IMG/VR virus record: IMGVR_UViG_3300037502_000854
Location: 1 to 21,981 of that record
Strand: one strand, 5' to 3'
Source of the DNA: a virus
Length of the DNA: 21,981 nt
The position numbers were made by a program, and so were the translations under genes. The notes beneath the pieces were generated by a model, which did not search any database, had not been told where the DNA came from, and saw only the letters and a program-made list of their open reading frames with translations. Position 1 is the first letter of the stretch, and the number at the start of each line of letters is the position of its first letter. Below, piece by piece: positions 10,483 through 18,293 of the stretch.

Positions 10483-10729
10483 TGCAATCAATCCAAGCCA
10501 TTACAAGCAGGGATCTATAGAGTGTATAGACGCGCTAGCAGCAGCAACAGCTAACCTGAAAGGTATCGATGCTGTCTGTACCGCTAACGCGATCAAGTAC
10601 CTATGGAGGTGGAAAGAGAAAAACGGAATGGAGGATCTACGAAAGGCTCAGTGGTACATCAACAGGCTTATTTCGTCATCTCTTGAGCAGCCTTCGCAAC
10701 CTCCAGCACCCGACGAGTCCAACCTCTAG
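10466..10729 (+). CDS. DUF3310 family protein (87 aa)
   Basis: The conserved DUF3310 pattern is complete: 'INPSHYKQGSIECIDAL' at the N-terminus, then 'CTANAIKYLWRWKEKNGMEDLRKAQWYINRLI'. The biochemical function is not established, although such proteins are often labelled nucleotide kinase in databases. Its start overlaps the SSB-like gene by 17 bp. The Ser/Pro-rich last 20 residues lie outside the domain and overlap the endolysin gene on the other strand for 62 bp. It is the last gene of the rightward unit. Confidence 0.85.
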   Translation: MTSHSDAINPSHYKQGSIECIDALAAATANLKGIDAVCTANAIKYLWRWKEKNGMEDLRKAQWYINRLISSSLEQPSQPPAPDESNL

Positions 10730-11174
10730 CGAATGTCTGAAAGTGTGGCAAGCCTTGGAGAAATTCCAATCGCTTGTCGCACAGTTCCTGAGCCAATACA
10801 GCAGCATCATGCGTTTTTACAGCCTCGACAGTCTTGGGACCAATCGAACCGTCTTTCGTGGCTCCTACGCATTCCTGGAGCATCCTGGAGGCTCTGGCAA
10901 CACCAGAGTTCACCGCAAAGTCAAACACGGCATAGTCAACCCCAGGAGGCAAGTCATCGCCTCGAACACGATCCCAATAGTTCTTCCGATAAAACGGCTT
11001 GACCGTCTCAACCGTTAGATCGCGCATATCCTGTTCTGTTACTTCTTTGCCAAGATATTCTTCCCATGCTGCCTTAGTGACTCCGAGGTTAGTGATGCCA
11101 CCTGGATCAGACGGGTGTGCAACGAATCCACCCTCGTGCTTGATCACCATTTGAAAGCAAATATCAAACTTCAC
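10668..11174 (-). CDS. Endolysin, glycoside hydrolase family 108 lysozyme
   Basis: The N-terminal 'MVIKHEGGFVAHPSDPGGITNLGVTKAAWEEYLG' is the GH108 signature, with catalytic E14 in H-E-G-G. 'VKPFYRKNYWDRV' and 'AVFDFAVNSGVARASRMLQ' follow, and a C-terminal peptidoglycan-binding-type segment 'DGSIGPKTVEAV' completes the usual architecture. The 168-aa length is normal. It cleaves peptidoglycan at lysis. There is no clear signal or SAR helix, so release would depend on the holin encoded upstream (4-bp overlap). The 3' end converges with DUF3310 without a visible terminator. Confidence 0.92.
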   Translation of the reverse strand: MKFDICFQMVIKHEGGFVAHPSDPGGITNLGVTKAAWEEYLGKEVTEQDMRDLTVETVKPFYRKNYWDRVRGDDLPPGVDYAVFDFAVNSGVARASRMLQECVGATKDGSIGPKTVEAVKTHDAAVLAQELCDKRLEFLQGLPHFQTFARGWTRRVLEVAKAAQEMTK

Positions 11175-11584
11175 TTGTCACCTCTTTTGGTGAAAATCTT
11201 TTCAGCAGTTCTTCCGCCAAAGTACGCAAGCATTATCAACTGACCCCACTCGCCGAGCAGCTTGACGTAGCTTTCGTTTACGCTCCATCCGAAAGCAGAG
11301 GCCGAGGCAAATACAAAATACGCACACAGGATCGCTATAAGGGTCATGGGACGGATGTTTTTGGAAAGCCAGCTATCGCTACCCATGTCCGCTTTCCAGC
11401 GGTCTGTGACGTTCTGCTGCTCTGCCTTAAACAGTTCCGTTTCATTCGCCATCTTCGCCAATTCACCAGACTGCTCTAACTGAGCCAGTTCAGCCTGTGC
11501 TTTGGCTTTGGCCTCTGGGTCAGGTACAACCTTATCGAGAATCTTACTAGCGAACGGAAGCAGTGCTGTCAACGCTGGAAGCAT
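11171..11584 (-). CDS. Holin of the 3TM phage holin family (137 aa)
   Basis: The N-terminus has a hydrophobic segment (LPALTALLPFASKIL). A charged amphipathic helix follows (EAKAKAQAELAQLEQSGEL...), then 'RWKADMGSDSWLSKNIRPMTLIAILCAYFVFASASAF' and a last hydrophobic segment near 'WGQLIMLAYFGGRTAEK'. The 'SDSWLSKNIRP' motif is typical of the 3TM holin family. The ATG at 11584 is used because GGAGAAG precedes it; the longer frame to 11644 overlaps the neighbour and lacks an SD. It forms membrane lesions that release the endolysin. Confidence 0.82.
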   Translation of the reverse strand: MLPALTALLPFASKILDKVVPDPEAKAKAQAELAQLEQSGELAKMANETELFKAEQQNVTDRWKADMGSDSWLSKNIRPMTLIAILCAYFVFASASAFGWSVNESYVKLLGEWGQLIMLAYFGGRTAEKIFTKRGDK

Positions 11585-11828
11585 TGCGCTTCTCCAATGC
11601 GGTAGATAAAGACTTGCGGCCAACGACACCACCAATTGCGCCAATACACAGCAGCATGATGTCTTTCAAGATTGCAAGGAAAGCCTCATCAATCGGACTC
11701 ATGCGCTCCATGTCATGCTCGACAAACAGAACACCGCCGAGAATGGTTAACACCGACACAACTAGAATGCCAGTCAGCGACAGCGTGATGATTGCCCAGA
11801 CCCTGACTTCAATCTCTTCGTTTGTCAT
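11547..11828 (-). CDS. Small two-span membrane protein of the lysis region (93 aa)
   Basis: Two hydrophobic helices are evident ('VWAIITLSLTGILVVSVLTILGGVLF' and 'AILKDIMLLCIGAIGGVVG'), separated by an acidic loop, with a polar Ser-rich C-terminus. The ATG at 11828 overlaps the upstream stop as ATGA and is chosen over the open extension to 11861. It sits just before the holin and overlaps it by 38 bp. It could be a second holin, an antiholin or a spanin-like accessory. No lipobox is present, so it is not an o-spanin. Confidence 0.68.
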   Translation of the reverse strand: MTNEEIEVRVWAIITLSLTGILVVSVLTILGGVLFVEHDMERMSPIDEAFLAILKDIMLLCIGAIGGVVGRKSLSTALEKRNASSVDSTASVR

Positions 11829-12337
11829 GATTGGTCGATGATGAATGCAATGATGTGCCAAATTATCAGACCGCCCGTGAACACAATCATGCCAATGAAA
11901 GCATAATCTGTCACCATCCTGATCAACTTCTTACGCCTGCGGATCTGCTCATAAACCATCTTTTCTCGCTTCTCTTTGATGCCCCTCCGCATCATAATAA
12001 ATTCGTTGTACCCATCTTTTCCGAGCCACCAAAGTTCACCAAGCGTGAACATGTGCCGGATCTCTTCCTCCATCTGAGCGATCTTGATCTTGGCAGCATA
12101 CGCATCAAACGCTTCAGCAGTCGCTGATTTTTTGAAAACCAGCTTTTTGAACAGCGGAGGAGGCTTATTAGCATTCTCTTCCTCTGTCCGAATCCACTCT
12201 TGCAGATCAGCAACAGCACCGGCCCATTTGCCAAGCTGACCGAAAATATCTTCAGCTTCTCGACCAACCTCGACAGCAGCCTTCAGTCCGTTGAAGACAG
12301 CCGTTGCAGTCGCCAGCAGGCTGACTGGATCAAGCAT
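11825..12337 (-). CDS. Hypothetical membrane-anchored phage protein (170 aa)
   Basis: The N-terminus 'LDPVSLLATATAVFNGLKAAVEVGREAEDIFGQLGKWAGAVADL' is followed by a long charged helical region ('AKIKIAQMEEEIRHMFTLGELWWLGKDGYNEFIMMRRGIKEKREKMVYEQIRRRKKL') and one C-terminal transmembrane helix ('FIGMIVFTGGLIIWHIIAFII'). Similar proteins occur in several marine and freshwater podoviruses near the lysis genes; the function is unknown. The start ATG at 12337 shares one base with the upstream TAA (TAATG), which favours it over the longer frame to 12403. Confidence 0.7.
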   Translation of the reverse strand: MLDPVSLLATATAVFNGLKAAVEVGREAEDIFGQLGKWAGAVADLQEWIRTEEENANKPPPLFKKLVFKKSATAEAFDAYAAKIKIAQMEEEIRHMFTLGELWWLGKDGYNEFIMMRRGIKEKREKMVYEQIRRRKKLIRMVTDYAFIGMIVFTGGLIIWHIIAFIIDQS

Positions 12338-12531
12338 TATTTGATCCAGCCATCCCAGGCTGCTTTCATCACAAGCAGAGCAGCACCGATACCTGCAAGC
12401 CACTTCATGAAAGCAACCAGCGTCTGAGCCGCTTTCCAGGCTTCCGCAAGGTCTTTGATCGAGTGATTGAGGTCATCAACTTTGGCCTCGATCTTCTCAA
12501 CGTGTGCGCGGAGTTGTTCGACCTCGCTCAT
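12337..12531 (-). CDS. Small coiled-coil membrane protein (64 aa)
   Basis: The first 35 residues form a heptad-like helix ('VEQLRAHVEKIEAKVDDLNHSIKDLAEAW'), followed by one membrane helix ('FMKWLAGIGAALLVMKAAW'). The layout resembles XhlA-type and other holin-associated phage proteins. The start is placed at ATG 12531, five bases after GAGGT; a GTG at 12537 is part of the SD itself. Its TAA overlaps the next ATG. Confidence 0.65.
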   Translation of the reverse strand: MSEVEQLRAHVEKIEAKVDDLNHSIKDLAEAWKAAQTLVAFMKWLAGIGAALLVMKAAWDGWIK

Positions 12532-12533
12532 GA

Positions 12534-13622
12534 TCACCTCAAAATCATCACGCAGATTTCTGAAACATCTTCTGCAACTCCACCAATGTTTCCAGCGGAG
12601 TTTGCAAAGGTAGTTAAAATGTCAAGACTACCTGTTGCTAGAGTAACAGTGCGAACAAATCCATTCCCGTTTCTAGTACATACAGCGGCATAATTAGCAT
12701 CATCTATCGCCGTGGAAAAGTTTATTGTGTAGTTTCCTGTTGAGTTTTTATAAACATTGGAAACATTTCCACTTGCTCTGATTGTTTGGTTTGTTCCAGT
12801 TGTTCCGGTTCCATTAAAATTAACCCATGCTCTGCAACCATACACAGGAGCAGATCCAGCTTGCGCGCCGCTTAATTTGGGGGCTGTAATCGCAGCATCA
12901 GAAACGGTTGTTGCAGTTGATGCTGTGGCAGCATTCCCAGAAATATCAATTCCCCATGTTCCACTTGCACCGCTACCAGTCAAACTAGGAGCGTACGACC
13001 CAATATTTGCAGTGGTAACACCATTCGTCGCTGTTGCAGCATTTCCGCTAATGTTAATCGCCCAAGTACCAGACGCACCAGATCCGGTTTTGGTGGGTGC
13101 ATCATTCGCAATGCGAGCAATAGTGTATGCGGTGGTAGCAGCGTTTGTGCTGTTATCACTGGTTGATGGAGTAGGCAGAACAGGACTGCTTGAGAATGTC
13201 TTAACGCCAGCAATCGTTTGGTTGCCAGTCGTATAAACCCCATTCGTTACCGTCCCAGCATTGCCAGTCACGTTTCCTGTAACGTTACCCGTCACATTGC
13301 CCGTCACATTCCCAACAAACCCGGCAGAGGTAAACGTACCGACAGACACACCGTTGGCAGAAACACCAACAATGTTTGCACCGCCAGAGTAGAAGCCGGT
13401 ATCTAGGTCACCGTTGAACGTCCACGATGGCGCAGCAGCAGTCCCAGCAGGAGCAATGTACTTGTCCTGTGAACCGTTCTGCCACTCTTTCAGATCAGCC
13501 ATCAACTGCCGAATGGCATTGTTGATGTTCGCAGGAGAGCAACCCTCTGCGATGTTGATAGAGTTGATGTCAGTGTTGAGGTCTGGGTTAGTGTCGAACT
13601 CGGAGATCTTTGTCTTTGCCAT
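12534..13622 (-). CDS. Tail fibre-like protein with Gly/Asn/Thr repeats (362 aa)
   Basis: The N-terminal 50 residues ('KISEFDTNPDLNTDINSINIAEGCSP' then 'NNAIRQLMADLKEWQNG') are a recurring virion-attachment segment in environmental phage fibres. The middle is a repeat region: four GNVT units (residues 104-119), then two copies of 'TGSGASGTW.I.ISGNAATA' (from 179 and 215). The C-terminus ('YGCRAWVNFNGTGTTGTNQTIRASGNVSNVYKNS..') is a compact beta domain probably exposed at the fibre tip. It probably recognises the host surface. ATG at 13622 follows the upstream stop by a few bases. Confidence 0.8.
   Translation of the reverse strand: MAKTKISEFDTNPDLNTDINSINIAEGCSPANINNAIRQLMADLKEWQNGSQDKYIAPAGTAAAPSWTFNGDLDTGFYSGGANIVGVSANGVSVGTFTSAGFVGNVTGNVTGNVTGNVTGNAGTVTNGVYTTGNQTIAGVKTFSSSPVLPTPSTSDNSTNAATTAYTIARIANDAPTKTGSGASGTWAINISGNAATATNGVTTANIGSYAPSLTGSGASGTWGIDISGNAATASTATTVSDAAITAPKLSGAQAGSAPVYGCRAWVNFNGTGTTGTNQTIRASGNVSNVYKNSTGNYTINFSTAIDDANYAAVCTRNGNGFVRTVTLATGSLDILTTFANSAGNIGGVAEDVSEICVMILR
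12918..13088 (-). repeat. Two copies of a TGSGASGTW-x-I-x-ISGNAATA module in the fibre gene
   Basis: The module lies at 13026-13088 and 12918-12980, 108 bp apart. The protein copies differ at only a few positions (AINI versus GIDI). It is an internal duplication in the shaft of the fibre. Confidence 0.75.
13260..13313 (-). repeat. 12-bp tandem repeat encoding GNVT
   Basis: Four 12-bp units plus a half unit (GG-N-AA-Y-GT-N-AC-N) encode GNVTGNVTGNVTGNVTGN. Third positions differ between units, so the repeat is maintained at the protein level and is not a recent slippage product. Confidence 0.85.
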
Positions 13623-13623
13623 G

Positions 13624-15228
13624 TCATTGCTCTTTCATCTGCTCGGATTGATACAGCAGGTTAAGGATAGCCGGATAGTTGGCTTCTGGAAGCATCCCAC
13701 CAACACCAAGCAAGCCACGAGTTAACTGACCAGTTCCGAATGCAGCTTCCCCGACAATTCTTGGAGATGAAGCAGCAGTGCCAAGCACAGCAGGAACAGC
13801 GCCACCAGCATAAAACAATCCACCGACACCAAGCGGAGCCGTTGCTCTTTGGATGCCCCTTGGCGTCAGTTCAGACATAGCTTGACCAGCAAGAGCCGGA
13901 AGCATTTGCTGACCACCTTGCTCTTCAAGCTGCCTTGCAAGGTTCAACCTCTGACCATAATTTGTCGCTGCGTTATTCCGCATGAGAGATTGAAGTTTCC
14001 TCATTGCAGTGTCAGAAGACGCTTTGTCTCCAAGCGACAATGCTCTTTCAATCTCCCTGATCTGGTCAGTAGCTTCAGAGTAGGCCTGCATGGTTTTGGA
14101 ATAAGTCGGAGCCTGTTTGCTGATCTCTGACTTGATAGAGTTGTAAACATTCTTTACAACCATATCAGCTTGAGTCCCAGGCTTTGTACGCTCCAAAACC
14201 TGACCAACTTGCTGCTTAAGAGCATCAAGACCTTCAGGAGTATGAAATTCAGCAGGATTGAGATTTTTCCAATCATCAATCATCTGCCTAACTTCTGACA
14301 GGTTTTGTGCAGCTTCAGCGTTTTTAACTTGGCCTTTAAACGTAACTTTGTCTTGAGCGTTTTGCAGAGCCTTGTCTATGCCGTCAAACTTCAAAACGGT
14401 TGTATCGCCTTTGATGTTTGAAATGTTTGCTCGATAAACATTGCCACGATCAATCTTGAACTGCTCAAGATTTTGCTTGGCAATATCAAGAACATTTGTC
14501 ATCGGAGCTTGATTTCGCAGGTTTTCTGCAAACTGTACAGCAGTCGGCCCTCCAGCACGACCAGCCTGATATGCCTGCTCGACAGCCTCTCTTCCCGCTC
14601 CTGTGGTCATCCCAAGAATCGGGGCAGCAGCCTGTCCAGCAACACGCAACCCAGTCCCAGCGGCTTTAGCAGTCAGTGACAGTGGATCGACAAAACTTGC
14701 AGCAGTAGACAACCCACCCGCTATAGCAGGAGCACGAGCAGCGGCAGCAGCACCACCAGTCAATAACGTCGAAACATCCGCAAGAAACGCCGCAGGATCA
14801 GTTGCAATAACCTCTTTCAAGCCTTCAGTCGTCCCATACCTTTGGGCGTACATAGACGCCACTCGACGAGCCGCTTCTCTGGACTGCGGATCTTCACCAA
14901 TTGCCTGAACCAATCTTTCAGGCAAAATGTTTTGCAACGTCCCAGCAGCAACGTCAAGAACAGCTTTGCCTGTCTGTACAGGACTCATGATTGCAGACGC
15001 AATGTCACCAACCATTTTTCCAACAGATCCAGGAAGTGCAGCAACACCACGCGCAGCAACTTCACCAGCAGACATTTCACCAAACGCAAGCCTACTAACG
15101 TCTACAATTTCTTTGCCCTGAAAGTCTTTTGCAGCCCTTTGCATGACTTGTTCACGGGTAACGCTCTCTGGAACACCTTCATACAAGTGTGTAGAGCCAT
15201 CAGAAAAAGTGATAGTGATGTTTGCCAT
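13624..15228 (-). CDS. Putative internal virion / ejection-type protein (534 aa)
   Basis: The N-terminus is a small beta domain ('NITITFSDGSTHLYEGVPESVTREQVMQRAAKDFQG'). Ala/Gly-rich hydrophobic stretches follow ('TLLTGGAAAAARAPAIAGGLSTAASF'), then a long helical region with many Gln and Lys, and another Gly/Ala-rich segment near the end ('APLGVGGLFYAGGAVPAVLG'). Such alternating amphipathic and membrane-like segments suit a protein ejected through the tail. The ATG at 15228 shares a base with the upstream TAA (TAATG). Placement among virion genes supports a structural role; no enzyme motif is seen. Confidence 0.62.
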   Translation of the reverse strand: MANITITFSDGSTHLYEGVPESVTREQVMQRAAKDFQGKEIVDVSRLAFGEMSAGEVAARGVAALPGSVGKMVGDIASAIMSPVQTGKAVLDVAAGTLQNILPERLVQAIGEDPQSREAARRVASMYAQRYGTTEGLKEVIATDPAAFLADVSTLLTGGAAAAARAPAIAGGLSTAASFVDPLSLTAKAAGTGLRVAGQAAAPILGMTTGAGREAVEQAYQAGRAGGPTAVQFAENLRNQAPMTNVLDIAKQNLEQFKIDRGNVYRANISNIKGDTTVLKFDGIDKALQNAQDKVTFKGQVKNAEAAQNLSEVRQMIDDWKNLNPAEFHTPEGLDALKQQVGQVLERTKPGTQADMVVKNVYNSIKSEISKQAPTYSKTMQAYSEATDQIREIERALSLGDKASSDTAMRKLQSLMRNNAATNYGQRLNLARQLEEQGGQQMLPALAGQAMSELTPRGIQRATAPLGVGGLFYAGGAVPAVLGTAASSPRIVGEAAFGTGQLTRGLLGVGGMLPEANYPAILNLLYQSEQMKEQ

Positions 15229-16562
15229 TACCACTTACTCCTTCCAGACTCAATGGTTTGCGGAGTCGGGATTTCATACTCTGTCGTATACGCATCAGCA
15301 AACCTTCTGGATTCCTCAGGAAGAATCTCTCGCAAAGACTTAACTTGTCGCTGATGAGACGAAATACGAAACTTCGCAACTTTATCAAGAGCATTGAGCA
15401 AAGTTTTAACTTCACCAGAAGTGAACTGGGCAAGGTTTCCACCAGCAGCACGAGCGATCAAAGCGCGTTCGCCTTCGGTAATTGCACCTTGACCACGCAT
15501 TGCCTTAGCAGCTTCCAACTCAAGGCTTGCAAGACCTTGCATGGTCGCAGTTGTTCTATTCAACAGTTCTTGTGTATTTCTTCCGGTAACACCTAAGCCA
15601 CTGGCAAGCCTAGCAATTGCAGCGGCCTGACCGCTCAGTGGACCAGAAAAAACGCCTTCTTCAATCAAAGGTTTCAAGTTTGAAACCGTTCTGCGAGTCT
15701 CAAAAGCAGCATCTGCCGCAATTTGAGATGCATCAGCCCTTTCAATGGCTGATTTGATCATTGCATTTGCAGCAGTTTCGCCAGTCTTGACCTCAATAGA
15801 TGGTCTACCAGCGGCTGCAACAGTAATCTTTGATTGTTCTGCTATTGCAGGCAATCGTTGCAATTGATCAGGTGTCAATTGACTAGGATCATCTGTTCCA
15901 AACTCCCTGAACGCAGCAGCACGAAGATCAGCCGGTAGTTCTTTTTTCTTTGTAGCACCAGCAGCAATTGGGGTAGCCATGCCGCCCGGTCCGATTGTGA
16001 ATGCTGTTTGCCCTTCTCCGAGCGTAATAGTCTCGGGCTTAGGTGCGCGAGACATCTTTAACTGTAGTTCTACAGCCTCCATGACCTTTTTAAACTTGTC
16101 AGGATCATCACCAAGCGCACCACGCAACACGTTTGCCGCCGCTTGATTGATCTGCAATTCACCGGTGGCATAACCCGGCAACAGATTGCCTTCCTCGTCT
16201 CGCGTAACATCCTGCCGCATACCCGCAACAGTAGGCGCACCTTGTTGTACAAGAGAAGGCATGATCTGTCTAATAGCTTCTTGCTGCTGACGCTGACGCT
16301 GCGCCTCTTGCAGCCTTTGCATCATAGTAGCCTGCTGGATCTGTTGATTGGTAGCCTGCTGATACATCTGCTGACCAGCCATCAACCCTGACCCAATTGC
16401 CTGTCCGATGTTCGTGCGAGTCCTGCTCGGACCACCTGCTTGCAACAAACCAGCAGCAAGCCCCAGCAAACCCTGCTGACGAGCCTGCTGGAGCATGTTT
16501 TCGTCACCCAACAGACCCATTACCGGGTTTGCAGGGAACAGTCGATCAAGGATTCCGTCCAT
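15228..16562 (-). CDS. Putative internal virion / ejection-type protein (444 aa)
   Basis: A hydrophobic N-terminal stretch ('GLLGLAAGLLQAGGPSRTRTNIGQAIGSGL') is followed by a Gln-rich coiled-coil region ('QQIQQATMMQRLQEAQRQRQ' and on). A helical C-terminal domain contains 'LELEAAKAMRGQGAITEGERALIARAAGG' and 'VKTLLNALDKVAKFRI'. That last domain is familiar from large phage virion proteins of unknown function. The ATG at 16562 has a perfect GGAGG six bases upstream, written in the last codons of the gene before it. It is probably carried in the capsid and injected with DNA. Confidence 0.65.
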   Translation of the reverse strand: MDGILDRLFPANPVMGLLGDENMLQQARQQGLLGLAAGLLQAGGPSRTRTNIGQAIGSGLMAGQQMYQQATNQQIQQATMMQRLQEAQRQRQQQEAIRQIMPSLVQQGAPTVAGMRQDVTRDEEGNLLPGYATGELQINQAAANVLRGALGDDPDKFKKVMEAVELQLKMSRAPKPETITLGEGQTAFTIGPGGMATPIAAGATKKKELPADLRAAAFREFGTDDPSQLTPDQLQRLPAIAEQSKITVAAAGRPSIEVKTGETAANAMIKSAIERADASQIAADAAFETRRTVSNLKPLIEEGVFSGPLSGQAAAIARLASGLGVTGRNTQELLNRTTATMQGLASLELEAAKAMRGQGAITEGERALIARAAGGNLAQFTSGEVKTLLNALDKVAKFRISSHQRQVKSLREILPEESRRFADAYTTEYEIPTPQTIESGRSKW

Positions 16563-16564
16563 GA

Positions 16565-17143
16565 TTACCTCCGGCCCGGAAAGTATTCCAAAATCTCTTC
16601 TCGTTGCCCAGGAATCAGCCTGCTGCGCCTCATGCCAGGAACGCCAAACAACCCAATCTCTTCATCTCCAAACACATTAGGTACTGACGGACCCATACGG
16701 CTCATCACAATCTCAGGGGCTTGGAATGCCATCGGGATAGGCTGACCTGGAGTAACTCGGCCCGGAGCGGTCTGCGCCTGTTGAGGTGTAAATGATCCTG
16801 CGAGTTGAGCGCCAGCAGCAAGTGTCGCAGGATTGGCTAGTCGAGACATAAGACTCGGAGCGGCAGGAGCACCACCAGCAAGCAATGCACCTCCACCTGC
16901 CACGCCTCCGGCAGGAATTGCGCTAGCAGTCAATCCACCAGCGGCTTGTGCTCCCATCGGAGTCATGCCAGCTAGCAGACCAGAACTCGGAGCAGACGCA
17001 GCAGCCGCACCTGCGCCACCTGCCAGCAATCCACCGCCACCACCCAGCGCAGCACCCATAAGAGCACCCTTCAGAGGGTCTTTCTTGTTGGTCACAGCAC
17101 CGGCAGCAGCACCAACCATTGCAAGGGTCATCGGATCAGCCAT
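16565..17143 (-). CDS. Gly/Ala-rich glycine-zipper virion protein (192 aa)
   Basis: Nearly two thirds of the protein is Gly/Ala/Pro-rich with repeated small residues ('LMGAALGGGGGLLAGGAGAAAASAP'), a pattern of glycine-zipper membrane-inserting proteins. The C-terminal 60 residues are ordinary ('PEIVMSRMGPSVPNVFGDEEIGLFG'). Located with other ejection-type proteins, it may form a membrane channel during DNA entry; this is inference. Its last codons CGG AGG TAA double as the SD of the next gene. Confidence 0.62.
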   Translation of the reverse strand: MADPMTLAMVGAAAGAVTNKKDPLKGALMGAALGGGGGLLAGGAGAAAASAPSSGLLAGMTPMGAQAAGGLTASAIPAGGVAGGGALLAGGAPAAPSLMSRLANPATLAAGAQLAGSFTPQQAQTAPGRVTPGQPIPMAFQAPEIVMSRMGPSVPNVFGDEEIGLFGVPGMRRSRLIPGQREEILEYFPGRR

Positions 17144-17144
17144 T

Positions 17145-18293
17145 TTAGGTTCCTTGTGCGGTCATGCCGAAGTTTGCTCTCGGTTGATTAAAAGCACTTA
17201 CAAGCGCAGCACCACCTAGTGCCGTAGCAGCGGGATTAGTGTACTCAGGAGCAACCTGTTGAGATCCAGCAGGCACACCACCGATATACGACAGATATTG
17301 CTGAAGGGCTTGGAAAGGTGCTTGTTGTTGGAAGTTGTACCGATTGATTGCGTCCTGCACTTCCTGCTGGGAATACTGTTCGCCCAACTGACCAGTCTGC
17401 AACAGGCGCTGAATGTCTGCGTAATCCTGAGCAGCAAGTGTCGGAGCCAACTGAGCAGCAGCCAGACGGACATTCGCCGCACCCTGTTCCGCTCCTGTAA
17501 GACCCTGTGCCGCCTGCAACTGAGTCGCAAACTGTTGCGCCTGCGTCTGACCCAAGCCACTGGTCGCTGCAAGCTGATTGATGAGTGCCTGCTGTTGAGC
17601 TTGTTGCTGACGATTGAGCGCAGCCTCTTGAAGCTGACGCTCCTGCTGATACCCGGCAAACCCGAGACGCTCACCCAGACCAGACAGATTTGCTGCAAGT
17701 GACTCAGCAGCACCTGCCTGCAATTGACCCTGTGCCGCAGATCCATACCGGCCAGCACGAGAGGCTTGCGAGTTGATGTTCTGAATCTGTTGTTGGAACT
17801 GGGAGGTAATCGGTCGCGCAGCAGCCTCGAAGGTCGCTTGCAGGAACGGATTCATTCCAAGAAACGCACCACCTGCTGTCTGATCAGGAGCAACCTGACC
17901 GGCTCGACCGTAGATGTCTTGGTACATCCCTGCCGCCGGACCCTGCCCTGCTTGGCTGTAGATGTTGCCAAACATGCTTCCAGCAGGTGCTTGAAAGCCA
18001 GTAGCAGCCCCTACAGCACCTTGTGCGCCTGATACCAGCGGAGAGCCTGCCTGCGCCCTCTGTGCGGCCATTTGCATGGCCTGCTGAGTGTACTCAGACG
18101 GTCCGACATAAGTCTGACCGGGAAAATACTGCGGCACATATCCGGCTCGCATCTCACCCGTCTGCGGATCTCGATACTGGAGTTGCCCGGTCTGAAACAG
18201 GCTCTGTGCTGCACCTAGACCTTGCTCGATATACGGGACCAGACGGGGATCGACCCTAGTTTCCGTCTGAGACGTTCCTGATCTGCTACCCAT
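17145..18293 (-). CDS. Gln/Ala-rich virion protein (382 aa)
   Basis: The N-terminus 'VDPRLVPYIEQGLGAAQSLFQTG' and 'YFPGQTYVGPSEYTQQAMQMAAQRA' is followed by a long region very rich in Gln and Ala ('QQAQQQALINQLAATSGLGQTQAQQF', 'LRAAQLAP'-like), predicted helical. It resembles internal proteins of environmental podoviruses; the function is unknown. The start is ATG 18293 because GAGGTG lies four bases upstream and the preceding gene ends there. The frame is open to 18431, but that part is a shadow of the GNAT-like gene. Confidence 0.65.
   Translation of the reverse strand: MGSRSGTSQTETRVDPRLVPYIEQGLGAAQSLFQTGQLQYRDPQTGEMRAGYVPQYFPGQTYVGPSEYTQQAMQMAAQRAQAGSPLVSGAQGAVGAATGFQAPAGSMFGNIYSQAGQGPAAGMYQDIYGRAGQVAPDQTAGGAFLGMNPFLQATFEAAARPITSQFQQQIQNINSQASRAGRYGSAAQGQLQAGAAESLAANLSGLGERLGFAGYQQERQLQEAALNRQQQAQQQALINQLAATSGLGQTQAQQFATQLQAAQGLTGAEQGAANVRLAAAQLAPTLAAQDYADIQRLLQTGQLGEQYSQQEVQDAINRYNFQQQAPFQALQQYLSYIGGVPAGSQQVAPEYTNPAATALGGAALVSAFNQPRANFGMTAQGT

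Noticed and set aside
12757-13236. 159-codon plus-strand frame, Val/Ala/Pro-rich
   Set aside because: It is antisense to the fibre gene. Its composition mirrors the Thr/Gly/Asn repeats, and no SD or partner gene exists on that strand.
14842-15354. 170-codon plus-strand frame
   Set aside because: Shadow across the end of one virion gene and the start of another; Ser/Arg/Cys-rich composition typical of antisense frames.
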